From Ianthella basta (Eukaryota; Porifera; Demospongiae; Verongiida; Ianthellidae), in assembly GCA_964019415.1 (NCBI GenBank), contig OZ025886.1:2843584-2907583 (forward strand): a DNA stretch of 64,000 nt. The letters run 5' to 3'. A program made the position numbers and the translations under genes. Of the stretch, positions 23,201-62,720 are shown piece by piece (position 1 is the first letter of the stretch; each line of letters opens with the position of its first letter). A model generated the notes under the pieces. That model searched no databases. It was given only the letters and a program-made list of their open reading frames with translations, and had not been told where the DNA came from.

Positions 23201-24448
23201 CAAGAGTGCATAAGATATGACAGTATGCAACCCAATTTATTCACCTGTAATAGCATTTTTCTAATTGACACAGTAATACGTCACACATTGGCATAGCTAT
23301 GCCACCATGAAACTCTAAGGAGAGAGCAGAAGAGACATGGATGGCAGCGCTACACCTGAGTGACCTAAATCCACGCTTGCTATCCTGTTCCTTCTTCACG
23401 GGTGCTGCAAGGGTGTCCTAGACATAGTTGCAACTCTCAATTAGCAAACCGAAGAGCTGTGCAATGCAATGTCGAGTATGTACAGACCGGCGGATTGCGG
23501 TAATATCATTCATGCAATACGTTGGAATATCAGTAGCATTACCATCCCCATGTGTGACATGTTGCTACGTCATTTCAGAAAAATGCTGTTATACATGCAG
23601 GGATACGCAATGCATACTCTCATCTCTTATGTACTCTTGATAGCAGTCACTGTCTATGCATTTGCTGCTCGTTTAGGCAGGCTGATGGAATAGGCCCTTC
23701 GACCACCTCATATCATACAAAACCATCCAAATTCGGTAGCAACACGGTAAAACAATGCAAATGTTAGACAATGTAGAAGTTACATGTTTTGACTGTAAAT
23801 TACCGTATGGATCTTCATTTTCGCCGTACTAAATATACACGTTTTTTGTGGATCAGAAGCCATCCGCGAAAGTTTAGTCCAATGAAAATTCAGACTGTGG
23901 GTTTGTGGTGCAACTGTCAACTTTGAACATCTTTAGAGACGACAACTGTACACATTACAGTGACTCTGAACGACAATACCAGCCGTGGGCAGACACAGGA
24001 AGTTGGAGTGGTCTGAGTGCAAAGGATTACACGATAAAGTACAAGTATGCTGAGCAGATATAGCGCAGTCCAGCACTGTTACTTAGCCATTCCAGCTCTA
24101 GCCCTTCACACACCTCAGAAGGTTCAGATTTTCCAGGGGAGACCATACTGTTTTAGTACAGATATATAGTGTGTGTATTTAATATTATATAGTGAGATGC
24201 GCATCTGCAAAAATAAAAACACGGAAAATGCAAAATTCCTCAATCCACAAAGTTTAGTACCGCAAAAATTAAGGTCCATACGGTATCAGTCAAGAATCAT
24301 ATACCCTATTATGCACGGATGCAAATAGCCATTGCTACCATACGTATGTCTGTGTCTATGGTTCAATGAAATGTGACCTTATCTTATCTGATACTTAGCA
24401 GTATGGGCTGCCTTGATATTACAATGAGTGTAACATTGTTCTTGCAAT

Positions 24449-24501
<53 letters not shown>

Positions 24502-25128
24502 AAGGGTGTAGCAAGGAATCTGGGAGGGGGTTCTAGTAACAAGGATGCACAGCGTATTACACGTATGACGTCACGAATAAGTGGCCGCCAATGGACAAGG
24601 GGGGTCTGGTACGTAACCATTTACCGTTAAACGAGACACTGTCTGCTAGCTAGCGCGTGTGCCAGACTTCTAGCTACCTAAATGCACTTAATTTATTGCC
24701 ACAGTCAGGAGAGAGGGGGGTTCGTCCGAACCCCCCCTGGCTACACCCTTGCACACACACACTTAACCATGCCAGGACAATTCCACATTTCCTAATGCAT
24801 TGCTATCTCCACCTGAGGGTCAACCTTTTCCTATACACTATTGTCTCTGAGGTGTGTACCTAGTTGAATAATGATGTGGTCCCCCCTCAGTTCCATATCT
24901 GTAAAGATGGCCTCACTTGACTCACCTCATACTCAGGAGCAATACTCTTGCATGGTCCACACCACTTGGCATAGAAGTCCACTACTACCAGCTTGCCAGA
25001 CGTGACGGTTTCCTTGAACTCCTCCTACGGGTGGTGAAAACACCATACTAACATAATGCATGACTGTGACAGTGTGGGTAACAAACAGAACAACTTACAT
25101 AGCTGTTTAGGCACTGCAGCGCAGACAT
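13062..25128 (-). CDS. TXN: Thioredoxin, copy A (106 residues, 5 exons)
   Basis: Cytosolic thioredoxin, paralog of copy B (about 70% identical over the shared exons). Exons on the minus strand: 25099-25128 ([10 protein letters not shown]), 24926-25024 (EEFKETV...[21 protein letters not shown]), 15438-15497 ([20 protein letters not shown]), 13835-13900 ([20 protein letters not shown] and two more), 13062-13127 ([20 protein letters not shown] then K and stop). All introns are phase 0 with GT donors and AG acceptors; exons 2-5 match copy B in length exactly. WCGPCK and the MPTF cis-proline loop are intact. Intron 2 is about 9.4 kb because of a Ty3/gypsy element, MITEs and reverse-transcriptase remnants, and intron 3 carries a TTAA-flanked element. 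Upstream of the ATG are AAGATGGCGG (YY1-like) and CCGGAAG (ETS-like) motifs, as in TATA-less housekeeping promoters. Confidence 0.94.
13978..15343. mobile_element. TTAA-flanked DNA transposon, non-autonomous (Kolobok-like), copy C
   Basis: The left end reads TTAA then GTGCCACTGAAG (13974 onward) and the right end CTTCAGTGGCACT then TTAA (to 15347). The TIR is nearly the same as that of the 46421-48197 element, so both belong to one family. TTAA target sites with TIRs beginning AG fit Kolobok; piggyBac also uses TTAA. The interior holds a decayed LINE reverse transcriptase and no transposase. It sits in intron 3 of thioredoxin copy A. Confidence 0.7.
14290..14960 (+). pseudogene. Decayed LINE reverse-transcriptase fragment
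   Basis: Plus-strand frames contain [20 protein letters not shown], which matches the first conserved block of non-LTR reverse transcriptases (FRPIxL..xxGKxxxKI). Further fragments, KSENALGF-type and [15 protein letters not shown], and a GDTMSP-like block with frame changes follow. Stops and shifts break every frame. The order of blocks is that of a LINE RT palm, perhaps R2-like. It is nested in the TTAA-flanked element. Confidence 0.55.
15752..15933 (+). repeat. 5' LTR of the Ty3 element
   Basis: Starts TGTAGTGTATTTGCC and ends CAGCTCA. It is aligned along its length to the 3' LTR, with scattered substitutions and a few indels. The bases just downstream (ACTGGCGCTGAAGATGGG) occupy the primer-binding-site position. 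Confidence 0.92.
15948..16659 (+). pseudogene. Ty3 gag with zinc knuckles, frameshifted
   Basis: Two overlapping frames. The first (15948-16258) encodes a capsid-like start with [14 protein letters not shown] and [17 protein letters not shown]. The second (from about 16237) ends in [14 protein letters not shown], a C-x2-C-x4-H-x4-C knuckle, then [14 protein letters not shown], whose second cysteine is replaced by tyrosine. The frame change near 16230 breaks the protein. Downstream, in another frame, is the protease with ANTGA where the active D[ST]GA would be, so the catalytic Asp is lost. Confidence 0.85.
16800..17666 (+). pseudogene. Ty3 pol: RT C-terminus and RNase H
   Basis: The open frame begins with [13 protein letters not shown], the RT block just after the catalytic core, then [15 protein letters not shown] and the RNase H region ([47 protein letters not shown]). 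The sequence jumps from protease directly to this block, so the palm with its YxDD motif is deleted. The frame itself remains open. Confidence 0.9.
17719..18875 (+). pseudogene. Ty3 integrase, frameshifted
   Basis: An HHCC zinc-binding domain is visible: [20 protein letters not shown] with a following C-x2-C (CTEC). The DDE core is interrupted: a stop near 18004, then [17 protein letters not shown] with the second Asp, and the Glu in SNEAAERW. The C-terminal region ([20 protein letters not shown], then HIDHLREL) is in another frame. No chromodomain is recognised. Stops and shifts show it is not functional. Confidence 0.88.
18928..19110 (+). repeat. 3' LTR of the Ty3 element
   Basis: Starts TGTAGTGAATTTGCC and ends CGGACAGCTCA, followed by the CACAG target duplication. 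Confidence 0.92.
19449..19538. repeat. (CA)n microsatellite
   Basis: About 90 bp of pure CA, directly abutting the left end of a Mutator-like MITE. Another (CA)n block at 20194-20222 follows its right end, so the transposon split one original microsatellite. Confidence 0.97.
19539..20184. mobile_element. Mutator-like MITE with ~250-bp inverted arms, inserted in (CA)n
   Basis: Left TAGTCTCGCATAGCCAGAC and right GTCTGGTTATGCGAGACTA. The inverted arms run about 250 bp inward (CATTTTGGTCACG, GGGACTAACTCCCTC and TCAGACCGTTGG-type blocks recur inverted). Flanks CACACACAC and CATACACAC are consistent with a 9-bp target duplication. It shares the terminal TAGTCTCGC with the element at 63100-63755, whose 9-bp duplication is clear. 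No coding capacity. Confidence 0.75.
20390..20693. mobile_element. Foldback MITE, family 2, complete copy
   Basis: Two arms of about 145 bp are inverted copies, from ACTAGTGTATAAAAA on the left to TTTTTATACACTAGT on the right. They meet at a short loop near 20545. A second copy of the same arms is at 39268-39521. No ORF is present. Confidence 0.85.
20990..22767 (+). pseudogene. Reverse-transcriptase element of uncertain class, degenerate
   Basis: The best frame (21192-21623) has [20 protein letters not shown] (palm block A), [17 protein letters not shown] (block B, normally QGDPLSM) and [10 protein letters not shown] (the xADD catalytic motif). Upstream, in another frame, is [18 protein letters not shown]. 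Downstream frames (21968-22330, 22236-22553, 22560-22766) encode [20 protein letters not shown], then [10 protein letters not shown] and [10 protein letters not shown], and finally SFAILR-like helices. A Cys/His segment expected between CDGCG and DIAALAY is missing by deletion. Stops, shifts and a changed block B mark it as dead. The blocks are those of a lineage of RT elements common in marine invertebrates whose classification I cannot settle from this copy. Confidence 0.75.
22768..24449. other. Intronic stretch without a supported gene
   Basis: Part of intron 2 of thioredoxin copy A. It contains an (ATTA)n tract at 23042-23072 and AT-rich unique sequence. ORFs up to 74 codons have no domain. 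Confidence 0.5.
24450..24500. repeat. (CA)n microsatellite
   Basis: About 50 bp of CA, interrupted by a MITE at 24501-24751; CA repeats resume at 24752. Confidence 0.95.
24501..24751. mobile_element. 251-bp MITE inserted in a CA microsatellite
   Basis: Left CAAGGGTGTAGCAAGG and right CCTGGCTACACCCTTG are inverted repeats. Both are followed inward by G/C-rich runs (GGGAGGGGGTTC against GAACCCCCC). The ends look like hAT-type termini (CARGGGYGTAGC). The target duplication cannot be read because both flanks are CA repeats. Confidence 0.7.
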
Positions 25129-25614
25129 GATCCTTCCAACCCACAATAAGATGGCGGAAATATTCCTCGTGTATTTAATGTCCCCGGAAGCGACGACTGG
25201 GCCAAACTCTCACGAAGGAACTCTGGACGTTCGAAACCTGCTTTCAAACGACGCTTAGTGCGGAGTTTAGTAGCTCCTTAGCGAGTAGTGCAACAGGCTT
25301 CCATCCACAGGCTCAGAGAAAGCAACTATAGCTACGTAGCTGGCAAACTGTACCCAACAATCCGTCGACTTGGTTTCCGTGTGCTCTTAGAAATTAAGCA
25401 ATGAACAAAATGCAGATAAACACAAGGTAGCTGGCTATGGTACCGTGGCAGCATATGCATATATAGCAGTTGCTACATAAATTATTATTATTATTATTAT
25501 TATTATTAGAAATTGGTTTCTGCAAACAATAATAACAGTGTTAGTGTAATTAGTGTTGCAATCAGTCCTTTTGTCCTAGTGCTCTCCATTTGTTCTAAAT
25601 AAATACATAAATGC

Positions 25615-25647
<33 letters not shown>

Positions 25648-26500
25648 TAGCATTTTGCATGCATGCTTATTTAGGGTGTACTGTACTTTTAGCACTATTT
25701 AGTGTTTAAGCACTGTGTGTCAGAATCTGTACATGTGGTATTATTATTGTGGTTAATCTATTATTGTATTTTATTATAATATAATAATAATAATAATGTT
25801 GACAATTATTATGGCCCTGGGAGTAGACAACGAGACATAATACATTGCATTTGAAGCAAGTCATACTGTATGGAGTCAATCAGACACTGGGCTAGCTTGC
25901 CATGTCATTAGGTCTAGAGGCTGATCTTGCACAGTGGTGGTGTTGTGAAATGGTTTGTGAAAAGATGGTTTTCACTGATGCACAGTTGCGAGTCATGCAA
26001 GAAGTATGCAATCTTGCACCAAATTGGCTGACAGAAGACTGGCTAGTCTTCAGTATGCCATTGTTGCAGACGAGCTCCAATCACCTGTGAGTTAGTGAGT
26101 GATCATGATCGGTGCAGAGTACAACTGGAGTGAATGAGCCATGCTCAACTTTCATTAACTTCCTTCCGTTTACCCTTCTCTTCTCCAGTTCATATCTCTG
26201 CAGCAACAAGAAGCAGGCAACAACTTGCAGTTGGCGGGAGCATAAGAGTTACATGCTCTTATGTCAAGAAGGTGCTGCTGCTGTCCCAGAAATTCTGGGC
26301 TTTGACATCCAGCCTTGCCATCTTCTACATTGGAATGTCTTTGGGAAAAGGTGAAAGTCTCTTCACTCAATGGCCAGAGGCCTGGCTTTATGGACATACA
26401 CATTGGAATCCACCTCTATAGACATCAAGCAAGCAAGCCCATTATGCAATTATGACAAGTGGAAGGGAAGGCACACCCTTTGAGCCCCCTAGCCACTCTG
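25129..26500. other. Thioredoxin A promoter side and AT microsatellites
   Basis: The first 100 bp upstream of the thioredoxin A ATG are GC-rich with YY1-like and ETS-like motifs. Farther out are (ATT)n at 25481-25508, (ATA)n at 25617-25645 and short AT tracts at 25768-25800. The ORF at 25902-26090 (+) has no domain I recognise. Confidence 0.5.
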
Positions 26501-26505
26501 TTCTT

Positions 26506-26545
26506 ATGATTCTGTTGTTGACTCAATTCGTTATACTTGTCAAAG
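26506..26545 (+). pseudogene. Relic signal-peptide exon of an Ig receptor paralog
   Basis: The sequence reading MILLLTQFVILVK aligns with the signal-peptide exon of the receptor gene at 28973 (VVLLLTQFGILVK). The splice donor is changed from AAAG|GTGAG to AAAGTTGAG, so the GT is lost. Homology continues into the downstream intron (TCATTATGCCTCTA in both). It marks a third, broken member of the receptor cluster. Confidence 0.65.
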
Positions 26546-26682
26546 TTGAGACAATCTAAAAGTACACATCATCCTTCTTGCTCATTATGCCTCTATTCAC
26601 CATAAATCCCACATCAAGATCCTGCAGTGTTAATACATTCAAGACCTTTCTCATAGCATCAGTGATCTACGCAATATAGCCA

Positions 26683-26970
26683 TTGGAGCTCCAGTGAAGA
26701 GAGATACCATTAACACTGATAATGCGATCAAGGGGGGAGAGAGGACACTTGGCACCATCAGCAGCGTGTGTCTCATTACACCTCCAGATTGTTTAGAGAC
26801 TGTAACTGGTGACAACACAACTGACACTGATGATTATCTGGAAGCAATATTAATACTGCAGAATGGTGCATTTACTCAGGCAGCGAGCGAGGCAGTGTAC
26901 ATGTGCATCAACACTACTACTATGTCCAAAAAATGCAAATTTGCTACAGCAGTCTTAACTCTCCAGGCCA
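26683..26970 (+). pseudogene. Possible Ig-like exon of the same broken paralog
   Basis: An open stretch after an AG (near 26681) contains SSVCLITPPDC and, near the end, EAVYMCINTTTMSKKCKFAT and VLTLQ. The Y-x-C motif before a terminal beta strand and an upstream Cys suggest an Ig fold. It follows the relic signal-peptide exon by about 140 bp. No clear donor is seen at the end. The call rests on the fold pattern only. Confidence 0.35.
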
Positions 26971-27161
26971 CCAAATACATGTAATTGTATTAATTGTGGG
27001 GCTTCTGTTGAAGCTGTGAAGTGCATGAATGTATGCATTCTTGCCCTTCATTAATTGGGGGGCTGCCGCAATTGAGCTGCCCGGAGCATGGGTGCATGGT
27101 GAATTGATAGATTGTGGCGAGACCGTGCAAGGATTGGCTATAGCTCTGAGTGCCTATGGCA

Positions 27162-27462
27162 TGGCCAACGCTGTTGGTCACTGGTTACCTGGCGGGCCAA
27201 CGCTGTTGGTCACTGAACTGGCAGGCCACTGCTGTTGGCCACTGAATTGGCTGGCCAACGCTGTTGGCCACTGAACTGGCAGGCCCAATGCTGTTGGCCA
27301 TTGACCTGGCAGGCCACCGCAGTTGGTCACTGAACTGTCTGGCCAGCGCTGTTGGCCACTGAATTGGCTGGCCAACGCTGTTGGCCACTGAACTGGCAGG
27401 CCAATGCTGTTGGCCGTTGAACTGGCTGGCCAATGCTTTTGGCCATTGAACTGGCGAGGCTG
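27162..27462. repeat. ~34-bp minisatellite, about nine units
   Basis: The unit reads roughly GGCCAACGCTGTTGG followed by CCACTGAACTGGCA, with variation in each copy. Copies at the centre alternate GAATTGGCTGG and GAACTGGCAGG, a higher-order pattern. ORFs on either strand through it are repeat artefacts. Confidence 0.9.
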
Positions 27463-28972
27463 TGCTGTTTACCCTCATGTGCTCTGCGGTGGTGCCTTCC
27501 CCCTACTTGTGATGCACCCTGGGTGACGCTGTCACCATTTCAAGCGTGCTCTGGCGCTGCCAGGCTCACCTTGTGCCCGCATTACTAATGCTGCTGTTCC
27601 TGGTTAAAGCACAGTCTAGTGTTGCTGTCTCGGTGCTAAGCAGGAGGGGGAGTCCCCTCCTGCCTGTGCCCACCTGCTAACTGAACCTGGAGAAGCTATT
27701 ACCAGTACGTTTCAGTGGTCCTACAATACCCTGCCTGTATGCTGTTACTATTTTGGGGGGATATCCCTTACCCTTGAGAATGGATTCCTTACTGAATTCT
27801 TGCACGGATCACGTCTCTACGAGACGGAGAAAATTCTGTACTATAGTTATCTAGCCCTTCTTAACATGCACTGTCTGTCAGTGTGTGTAAGCCTATTTAA
27901 CTTTTTTTTTTTTCATATGTTGTGCGTGTGTATGGTGCTGGTTGATTAGGGTGGGAACTGGGATGGGACGTGCTGCAGCCTGTAGTCTGCCTTTATGGTT
28001 TTCCCACGAACCGTCTGGTGAGCACGTTGCGCGCGAAAAACACGTGCTCGCCCCTTGCGTGGTCCCGCCCCCCAATTAACTTTGTTTAATCCTCATTAAA
28101 CTCCATGCAAAGACTTGAGAACACCCCTAGAGGTGTAGCAGACATGGACAGATGAGTTGTTGGGCAGGAACATACACTAAGGCATTACTGGAAAGTACAT
28201 GCATCACAATGTGAATGTTAACTGTACATTAGGCATCATGGTAACACACCATTAACCGCGCACCTCATTCACTCTTGCCACAACCCTCATTCATTGTCAC
28301 ATTAGCAGATAACCAGATTATTTCATTACTCTAAGTTGATATCTGTATATATATTGTTGCTTCTGTTTGACATTCTGTCACCTAGCTTTTGTGATCAAAT
28401 ATACAATGTAGGCTATAGTGGCTGGCTACGCTGTACTGAAGTGCATAAAGTACAGTATTGGCACTTGCACAGTTAGTTAAACACTGTTATTTCTCCCAGT
28501 GATTGAGCGGTGGACAATTACAATACTGCACAATTTTGCATAGCATGACATGCACGAAGAAGTCAAACATAATGTCAGATAGTGCATCCCTTGCATTGTA
28601 AATCAGACACTGCACTACTACCATCCATTCAGACTCGTGAACCCATGCAACATGCTAGTTGTCCACTGAGCTTACCAGCATACAGTACAACCTTGAGGCA
28701 CAGGCTTCAAGAGGTCGCAACATTGAATCCCACCCATAGCTGTTACTTAAGGCAATGGGGGGCAAATTGTCGTGGACAGAATCAGTGACTCATGTGACTG
28801 AAACTCCGCAATAGAGCATAAGTCCGGAGTTCGAGATCAATGGTCCCGCTAATTTTCCTCCCATCACCTCAATCCTTTAAACTGTGAAGTGAATATCTTT
28901 GCTACATAGTACAGCCAGCTGATAAATGCTAACATAGTAACAGTAGAGTATCCCTTGGACAACAAATCAAAT
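27463..28972. other. Upstream region of Ig receptor 1
   Basis: GC-richer at 27480-28090 with a run of T at 27902, then AT-rich sequence up to the receptor's first exon. I see no gene or clear transposon end. The promoter of receptor 1 should lie in the last few hundred bases; no TATA box or other site stands out. Confidence 0.4.
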
Positions 28973-54359
<25,387 letters not shown>

Positions 54360-54372
54360 GGGATACACAAAT

Positions 54373-54452
54373 GGAAACAGGAACAGGAACTGAAATAGAA
54401 TAGGAATAGGAATAGGAACAGAAATAGAATTAGGAATAGGAATAGGAATGGG
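54373..54452. repeat. (AGGAAT)n hexamer repeat after the receptor 1 stop
   Basis: Imperfect AGGAAT/AGGAAC units begin about 14 bp after the stop codon, so they probably lie in the 3' UTR. Confidence 0.8.
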
Positions 54453-57109
54453 GGATAATTTTAGCATGCAGTATATGAACACCCATCACCACACAGCTCA
54501 AATATACTTCACTATTGAGCTTTGTGCCTAGCTACCAGCACTGCTTGTAGCTAGAAAGTCAGTATTCACATGCACTTTCACTGTCCTTTGTATTTCATTC
54601 ATAATAAGACATGATGAGTGAACAGCAAAAATTACTGTCATGCAGTAAACATACAGATTGAGATAAATAACTGGCTATTACACACACTGCACATTCACAC
54701 ATGCTAGTTCCAAAGAAAGTTCTGAGTCATTTGTTCCAGGTGGAAAGATCGAGGGTAACAACATTAATTAATCATACTATGTAATCATACAAGCAAATAA
54801 TATAAATGACACTGTCCCCACTTAATTTTTACCCTTTCACATGGACCAACTCACCCTGAACAGACCCATGATGAGTGGTTCATATTAAAGAGGTGTACAG
54901 TAAAGGGACACTGTCTGTATCTCATCAGGCGATCATCTTTATCTAGCTACACATGCATGCACATGCACATGTGGTCAGTTATACACATGAAGGCACATTT
55001 AGCTGATCCTTAAGACAGCTATATTGCTCAATGCACCTCACTGAGCATGCATATGTTTCCTTCCTTTGATGTTCCATACATCCTGTCAGCTTTCAGTCCA
55101 GAAGTCCTTTGACAATTACAACAGAGTATATATAACATGGCCTGCTTCACAGGCAGGTTGATTCCACCAACTTCATATTAATTGTATTTATCTCTATAAC
55201 CGTCTGACACACACAAACTTAGAATCCATCCCACTTTGATAGTCAACATTCCATGCTAGATATTTACACACAGAATGGAGGCAACTCCAACTTGTCTCTT
55301 TTACTGCCACCATGCAGTAACAAACCATGATTATTAAATGTATGAATATTAATGTTACTGCCCAGTTAATGTAAACCATTGTATATAAATACATTAGTTT
55401 TATGTCACTTATTGTTTCTTTTTCACAGTCAATTAACAAACCTTGATCCCAACTTGGTGTGCACATGCACTAATTCGATCTGCATGTTGCGTATATGATA
55501 GTAATGTTTCATGTAATAATATACGGTACAAAGGTACATGTCATAATTAGATAGTGGTAAGTGAGTCAAATTCTGATATGTGGGTCCAATACAAGACATT
55601 TACAGATGATTAGTTGTATTATTACAAGCGTCATTCTCATTCTCGGATGTGAGCCTCCGCCGTGACGAGGTCACAGCCTTCACCACTTATTGTGCACACT
55701 CTGGCAGACAGTGTCTGTGCCCAGTACAAGTATTTGCCAAATTAGTGTCTGGAGGAGGAGTTTGAGCAAGGGTAAGACAATATCTGAGCAAAACACACTG
55801 CATAACACACTGCATCACACTGCATGAATATGCAGTGTTCATGTCTCTCTATGACATTAAGGAGCAAACTATTCACAATTATGATTGCATTCCATTGGGT
55901 CCCTTGGGCCATGTTGTCTTTGTACTTTGGTGTACATTGTTAGAGACATGTGCACTTATTGGCTTACCTTTTCTGTCTCAAGTCAGTCTTTAAGTTTGCA
56001 AGATGATCACTATATATCTGATTGCTGATAGAGACTCACAGTTTCAGTGAGCATACCTGTAGCTATGTAGCTATACGAAGACCAGAAGACCTGGATGTTA
56101 TACACATAACAATGTAAATGTTTGGAGAATGAAGGCTGTAAGAGGTGTGAGTTTGTACGTAACTGATGAAGACTTTTGTGGCCATATGGTGTATGCATAT
56201 GAGCAATGTGTGTTGGTATACACAGAGAAAGATTTATAACACCATCCAATATAACATGATAAAACCTTATTCAGCAGCTGTCCAGTTGTTGCATCATTTA
56301 CAACGTCTCCTAGACAGCTTGTGCAACTTCTGTTTCATTGTTTAGTTTTGTACAAGATCACCTGTAAGAGGACACAAAGTTTGCATAACTACAAATTAAA
56401 CATTAACAATTATTATATACTGTGAATTTGGCAGACTCATCTGTGAATCCCAGTATACGCACACACTACAGTATACTCAATTGATTGTACCATGCCATGA
56501 CTCAGCCTGCTGTGCATAATGCAGCCATGCATGTCCAACAACAGGTGCTTGTAATGGCGTCAGTGTGGGCATGTGAGCAATCTGTGTTGGTATGCTCAGT
56601 CAATAGAAATGGTATTATCTTTTACCTTGTACCTGCCACACCAGCATATGTACTACAAACTATGTAGCTTGGGCACCATGCACATCATCCCACACCACCC
56701 CAAACTACAACAGTACTTCCCACCAACTGCTCTATTCTCAAGACAACCCATCCTACATCACCCCTTTAATAAAATTAGGCACTTTTAGTATAGTCACCCA
56801 ATATCACATTTACCAACAACCTATGTAAAACACCTTCTGTATCTATCGGCATAGAACACACAAGTGGTCAGCGGGGTGCTTGCTGCACTCAATACCACAT
56901 AGCGTAATTATGTCATCATCAGGCGTGGACGCGTAGGTAGGCAAACACCTGTTCTTAGCTCGATTCCAAGACCGTGCGTGGATTTTAGGCCCTGGCCATC
57001 TTCCGTTGACTCTACCATTTGGCGGGTGTTTGTGGCTGTACGTCACTGCCTGATGTGCCTGTAGCTCCGCTGTCTGTCTGATATCTGGTCAGCTCCCAGA
57101 TATATAACA
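54453..57109. other. Intergenic region between receptor 1 and receptor 2
   Basis: AT-rich unique sequence. Short ORFs lack domains. AATAAA-like signals are present (for example near 55378), but I cannot assign the poly-A site. The last 250 bp before 57110 are GC-richer and should contain the receptor 2 promoter. Confidence 0.45.
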
Positions 57110-60618
<3,509 letters not shown>

Positions 60619-61360
60619 GTGGGCATGAATTATGACCTTCTTGAGCGTTATGTATCAAAGAGTGCAATTTAGCCCAATTGCTAGCTACTAATGCCATGGA
60701 GCATTACAGTGCATCAGTTCAACTGCAAAGGTTTTGCTGTTTTTCATTTTGACATGCACTAGTTTGGTATGTTGCAGCTGGTGAGCACTATACAGTACAT
60801 GTACAAGTGCAAATGAGTGCTAGTTGATGGAAGGAAAAACTTCACTAGCACAAGTTGCAAAAGGTTAGGAGGACTAAGAACCCTTTTTGGCTGGAGAGGG
60901 ATACAGCAGCAACACAACTTGCACAAAAGCAACTGCAAACCAGTCAGTGCTCATGTGCAAGTTTCATGCTGTTGCTGCATCCCACTCCAACTTGAACCAA
61001 GAATGGTGATCAGTCTCAGTAACCTTCAGCAACTTACACCGGTGGTGTTTCTACTCCATCAATTAGCCAAATTCTCCATTAATCTGCACTTGTAACACTC
61101 GTTGACTTGAGCAAGTGTTCTTTTTCAGCTGTAAAGCTGATTTCAGAATGGCTGGCCAAATGGCAAATGGTAAATCACAAGTGGTAAAGGGCATATATAT
61201 TGCAAAGTCAGATATTGTGACATCTTCGCATTATTATAGTCACATGTGCCACTGAGGATGCTCAGACTAAGACATCACACTATGATGTTACACCATTTGC
61301 CATGCCATTTGCGATTTACATTTAGAGAACTGTTCTGAAACCAACTAAAATAGCGCATAC
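60619..61360 (+). repeat. Duplicated intron segment shared with receptor 1
   Basis: Downstream of the Ig exon, the intron matches 29871-30560 (blocks GTGAGCACTATACAGTA, GGAGGACTAAGAACCC, ACTTGAGCAAGTGTTCTTTT in both) until both copies diverge into different repeats. With the exon this makes a shared unit of about 1.05 kb. Confidence 0.85.
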
Positions 61361-62720
61361 ACTGTACTAATCCTATATAATAATGGAGCTAAGCCTGAGT
61401 ATCTGTGTTCCGTATTCTTGGTACCGTTCCGTATTCTTAGGCGTTCCGTATTCTTGGCCGCGTTCCGTATTCTTAGCAGCATTTAGGGGTTTGCGCTGCG
61501 CAATCGGCCTGCTCCATTCGTCTGCACTTCGCCCCACTTCAGTTCCGAACAATGAGATCGCCAAAACAGCGGCGTTCGGCTTCGGCGCGGTGAGGAAAGG
61601 CAAGGAGATACGGGGAAGCGGCCATTTTTCGTGGATACCGAAGCCATTCGTGCACCCGTTAATTGCCAGCCATGCCCATTGGTGCAAAAGTGCTCTCAAG
61701 CGCAGCATACCCAACAGCGTGGCCCAATTGCAGTGACAGGGCCCATGCGTGACACACATGCCTAAACACAACAGCACACCATGGATGCGGAGCACTTCCG
61801 CGACGAAAAGACCGCTATCTTTGGCGGATGCCCCGTGCACTGACCAGCAGCAGCCCGGCCCGGTGCGAAGTCCAACGAAAATGCCTGCGCTGCGTACACA
61901 GCACTGCACTAGCAGTACTTTAGTGGCAGAAAGAGAGCGCTTGCAGGAGACCAGAGAGGAGAATAAGCAGTGCGGATATACCCAGCAACAGCAAACCCAG
62001 CGACAGAACAACTTCAGGTTGGCTTCTTGCATTACTCCTAACCCCCTCGGAAGGCTCCTTCAATTCATGTCTGCTGCATGCTTCTTATGTCTAGGATGGC
62101 CTTCCGCTCCGGCACAACCAAAAGGGTTGCTGATGTGCTTTCAGTGGTGCCTGCAGTAAGCACTTCGCAGACTGTGTATGTCTAAGCGCATAGGCACCTC
62201 AGCTATACCCTCTTCTTACCGTCTTAGTATGACCTTAAGACCAGGTAGACAGGGCGGACACACCACCACACAGACTACACATATGGCCACTATTGAAGAG
62301 TCAGTGCTTCCAGATGCCCAGTCAAATATGGCGACATTAGAGTTTCATCACTTGCAAGCTTTGTACCTTCTCTCAGACATGACTATGTACAACCTCTAGC
62401 TATTCTTGCAGTGCATGTCCTGTTGTACAATATTGCATGCCAGCATGGTATACTATCTATAGTCACTCGCTACACTTTGGCACTCTGTGGGTTTGACACA
62501 GAGTGGAACTACAACATGCGTCCAGCTGCGTTTACATGCAGCAACAACTGCATGATTGACCCATTTCATAAGCTGCTTTCATCACTCACGTCAGCACATT
62601 ACACACTGGCATACCAGGCTGTCGTGGAGCAGACTTCGTGGAGTCGCCGTCGTGGGGCGCCGGAGCAGGGAAGCCCGCCGAAGGCCGGCTTTCCTGCTAG
62701 TCTTATTATAATGGAGCTAG
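61361..62720. other. Unclassified region between TATAATAATGGAGC-type ends
   Basis: Both ends have similar short sequences (AATAATGGAGCTAAGCC at 61380, TATAATGGAGCTAGGCC at 62706), which may be direct repeats. Inside, four imperfect copies of GTTCCGTATTCTTGG lie at 61406-61480. ORFs of 136-219 codons occur on both strands across 61373-62159 but have no recognised domain and overlap each other. I cannot say what this segment is. Confidence 0.35.

Noticed and set aside
27162..27462. CRISPR-like array
   Set aside because: Units are contiguous and vary throughout, with no constant repeat and variable spacer structure; it is a minisatellite in animal DNA.
61373..62032. 219-codon Cys/Trp-rich ORF on the minus strand
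   Set aside because: No domain, no signal of splice structure, overlaps an equally long plus-strand ORF and starts in a tandem repeat. Kept only as an unclassified region.
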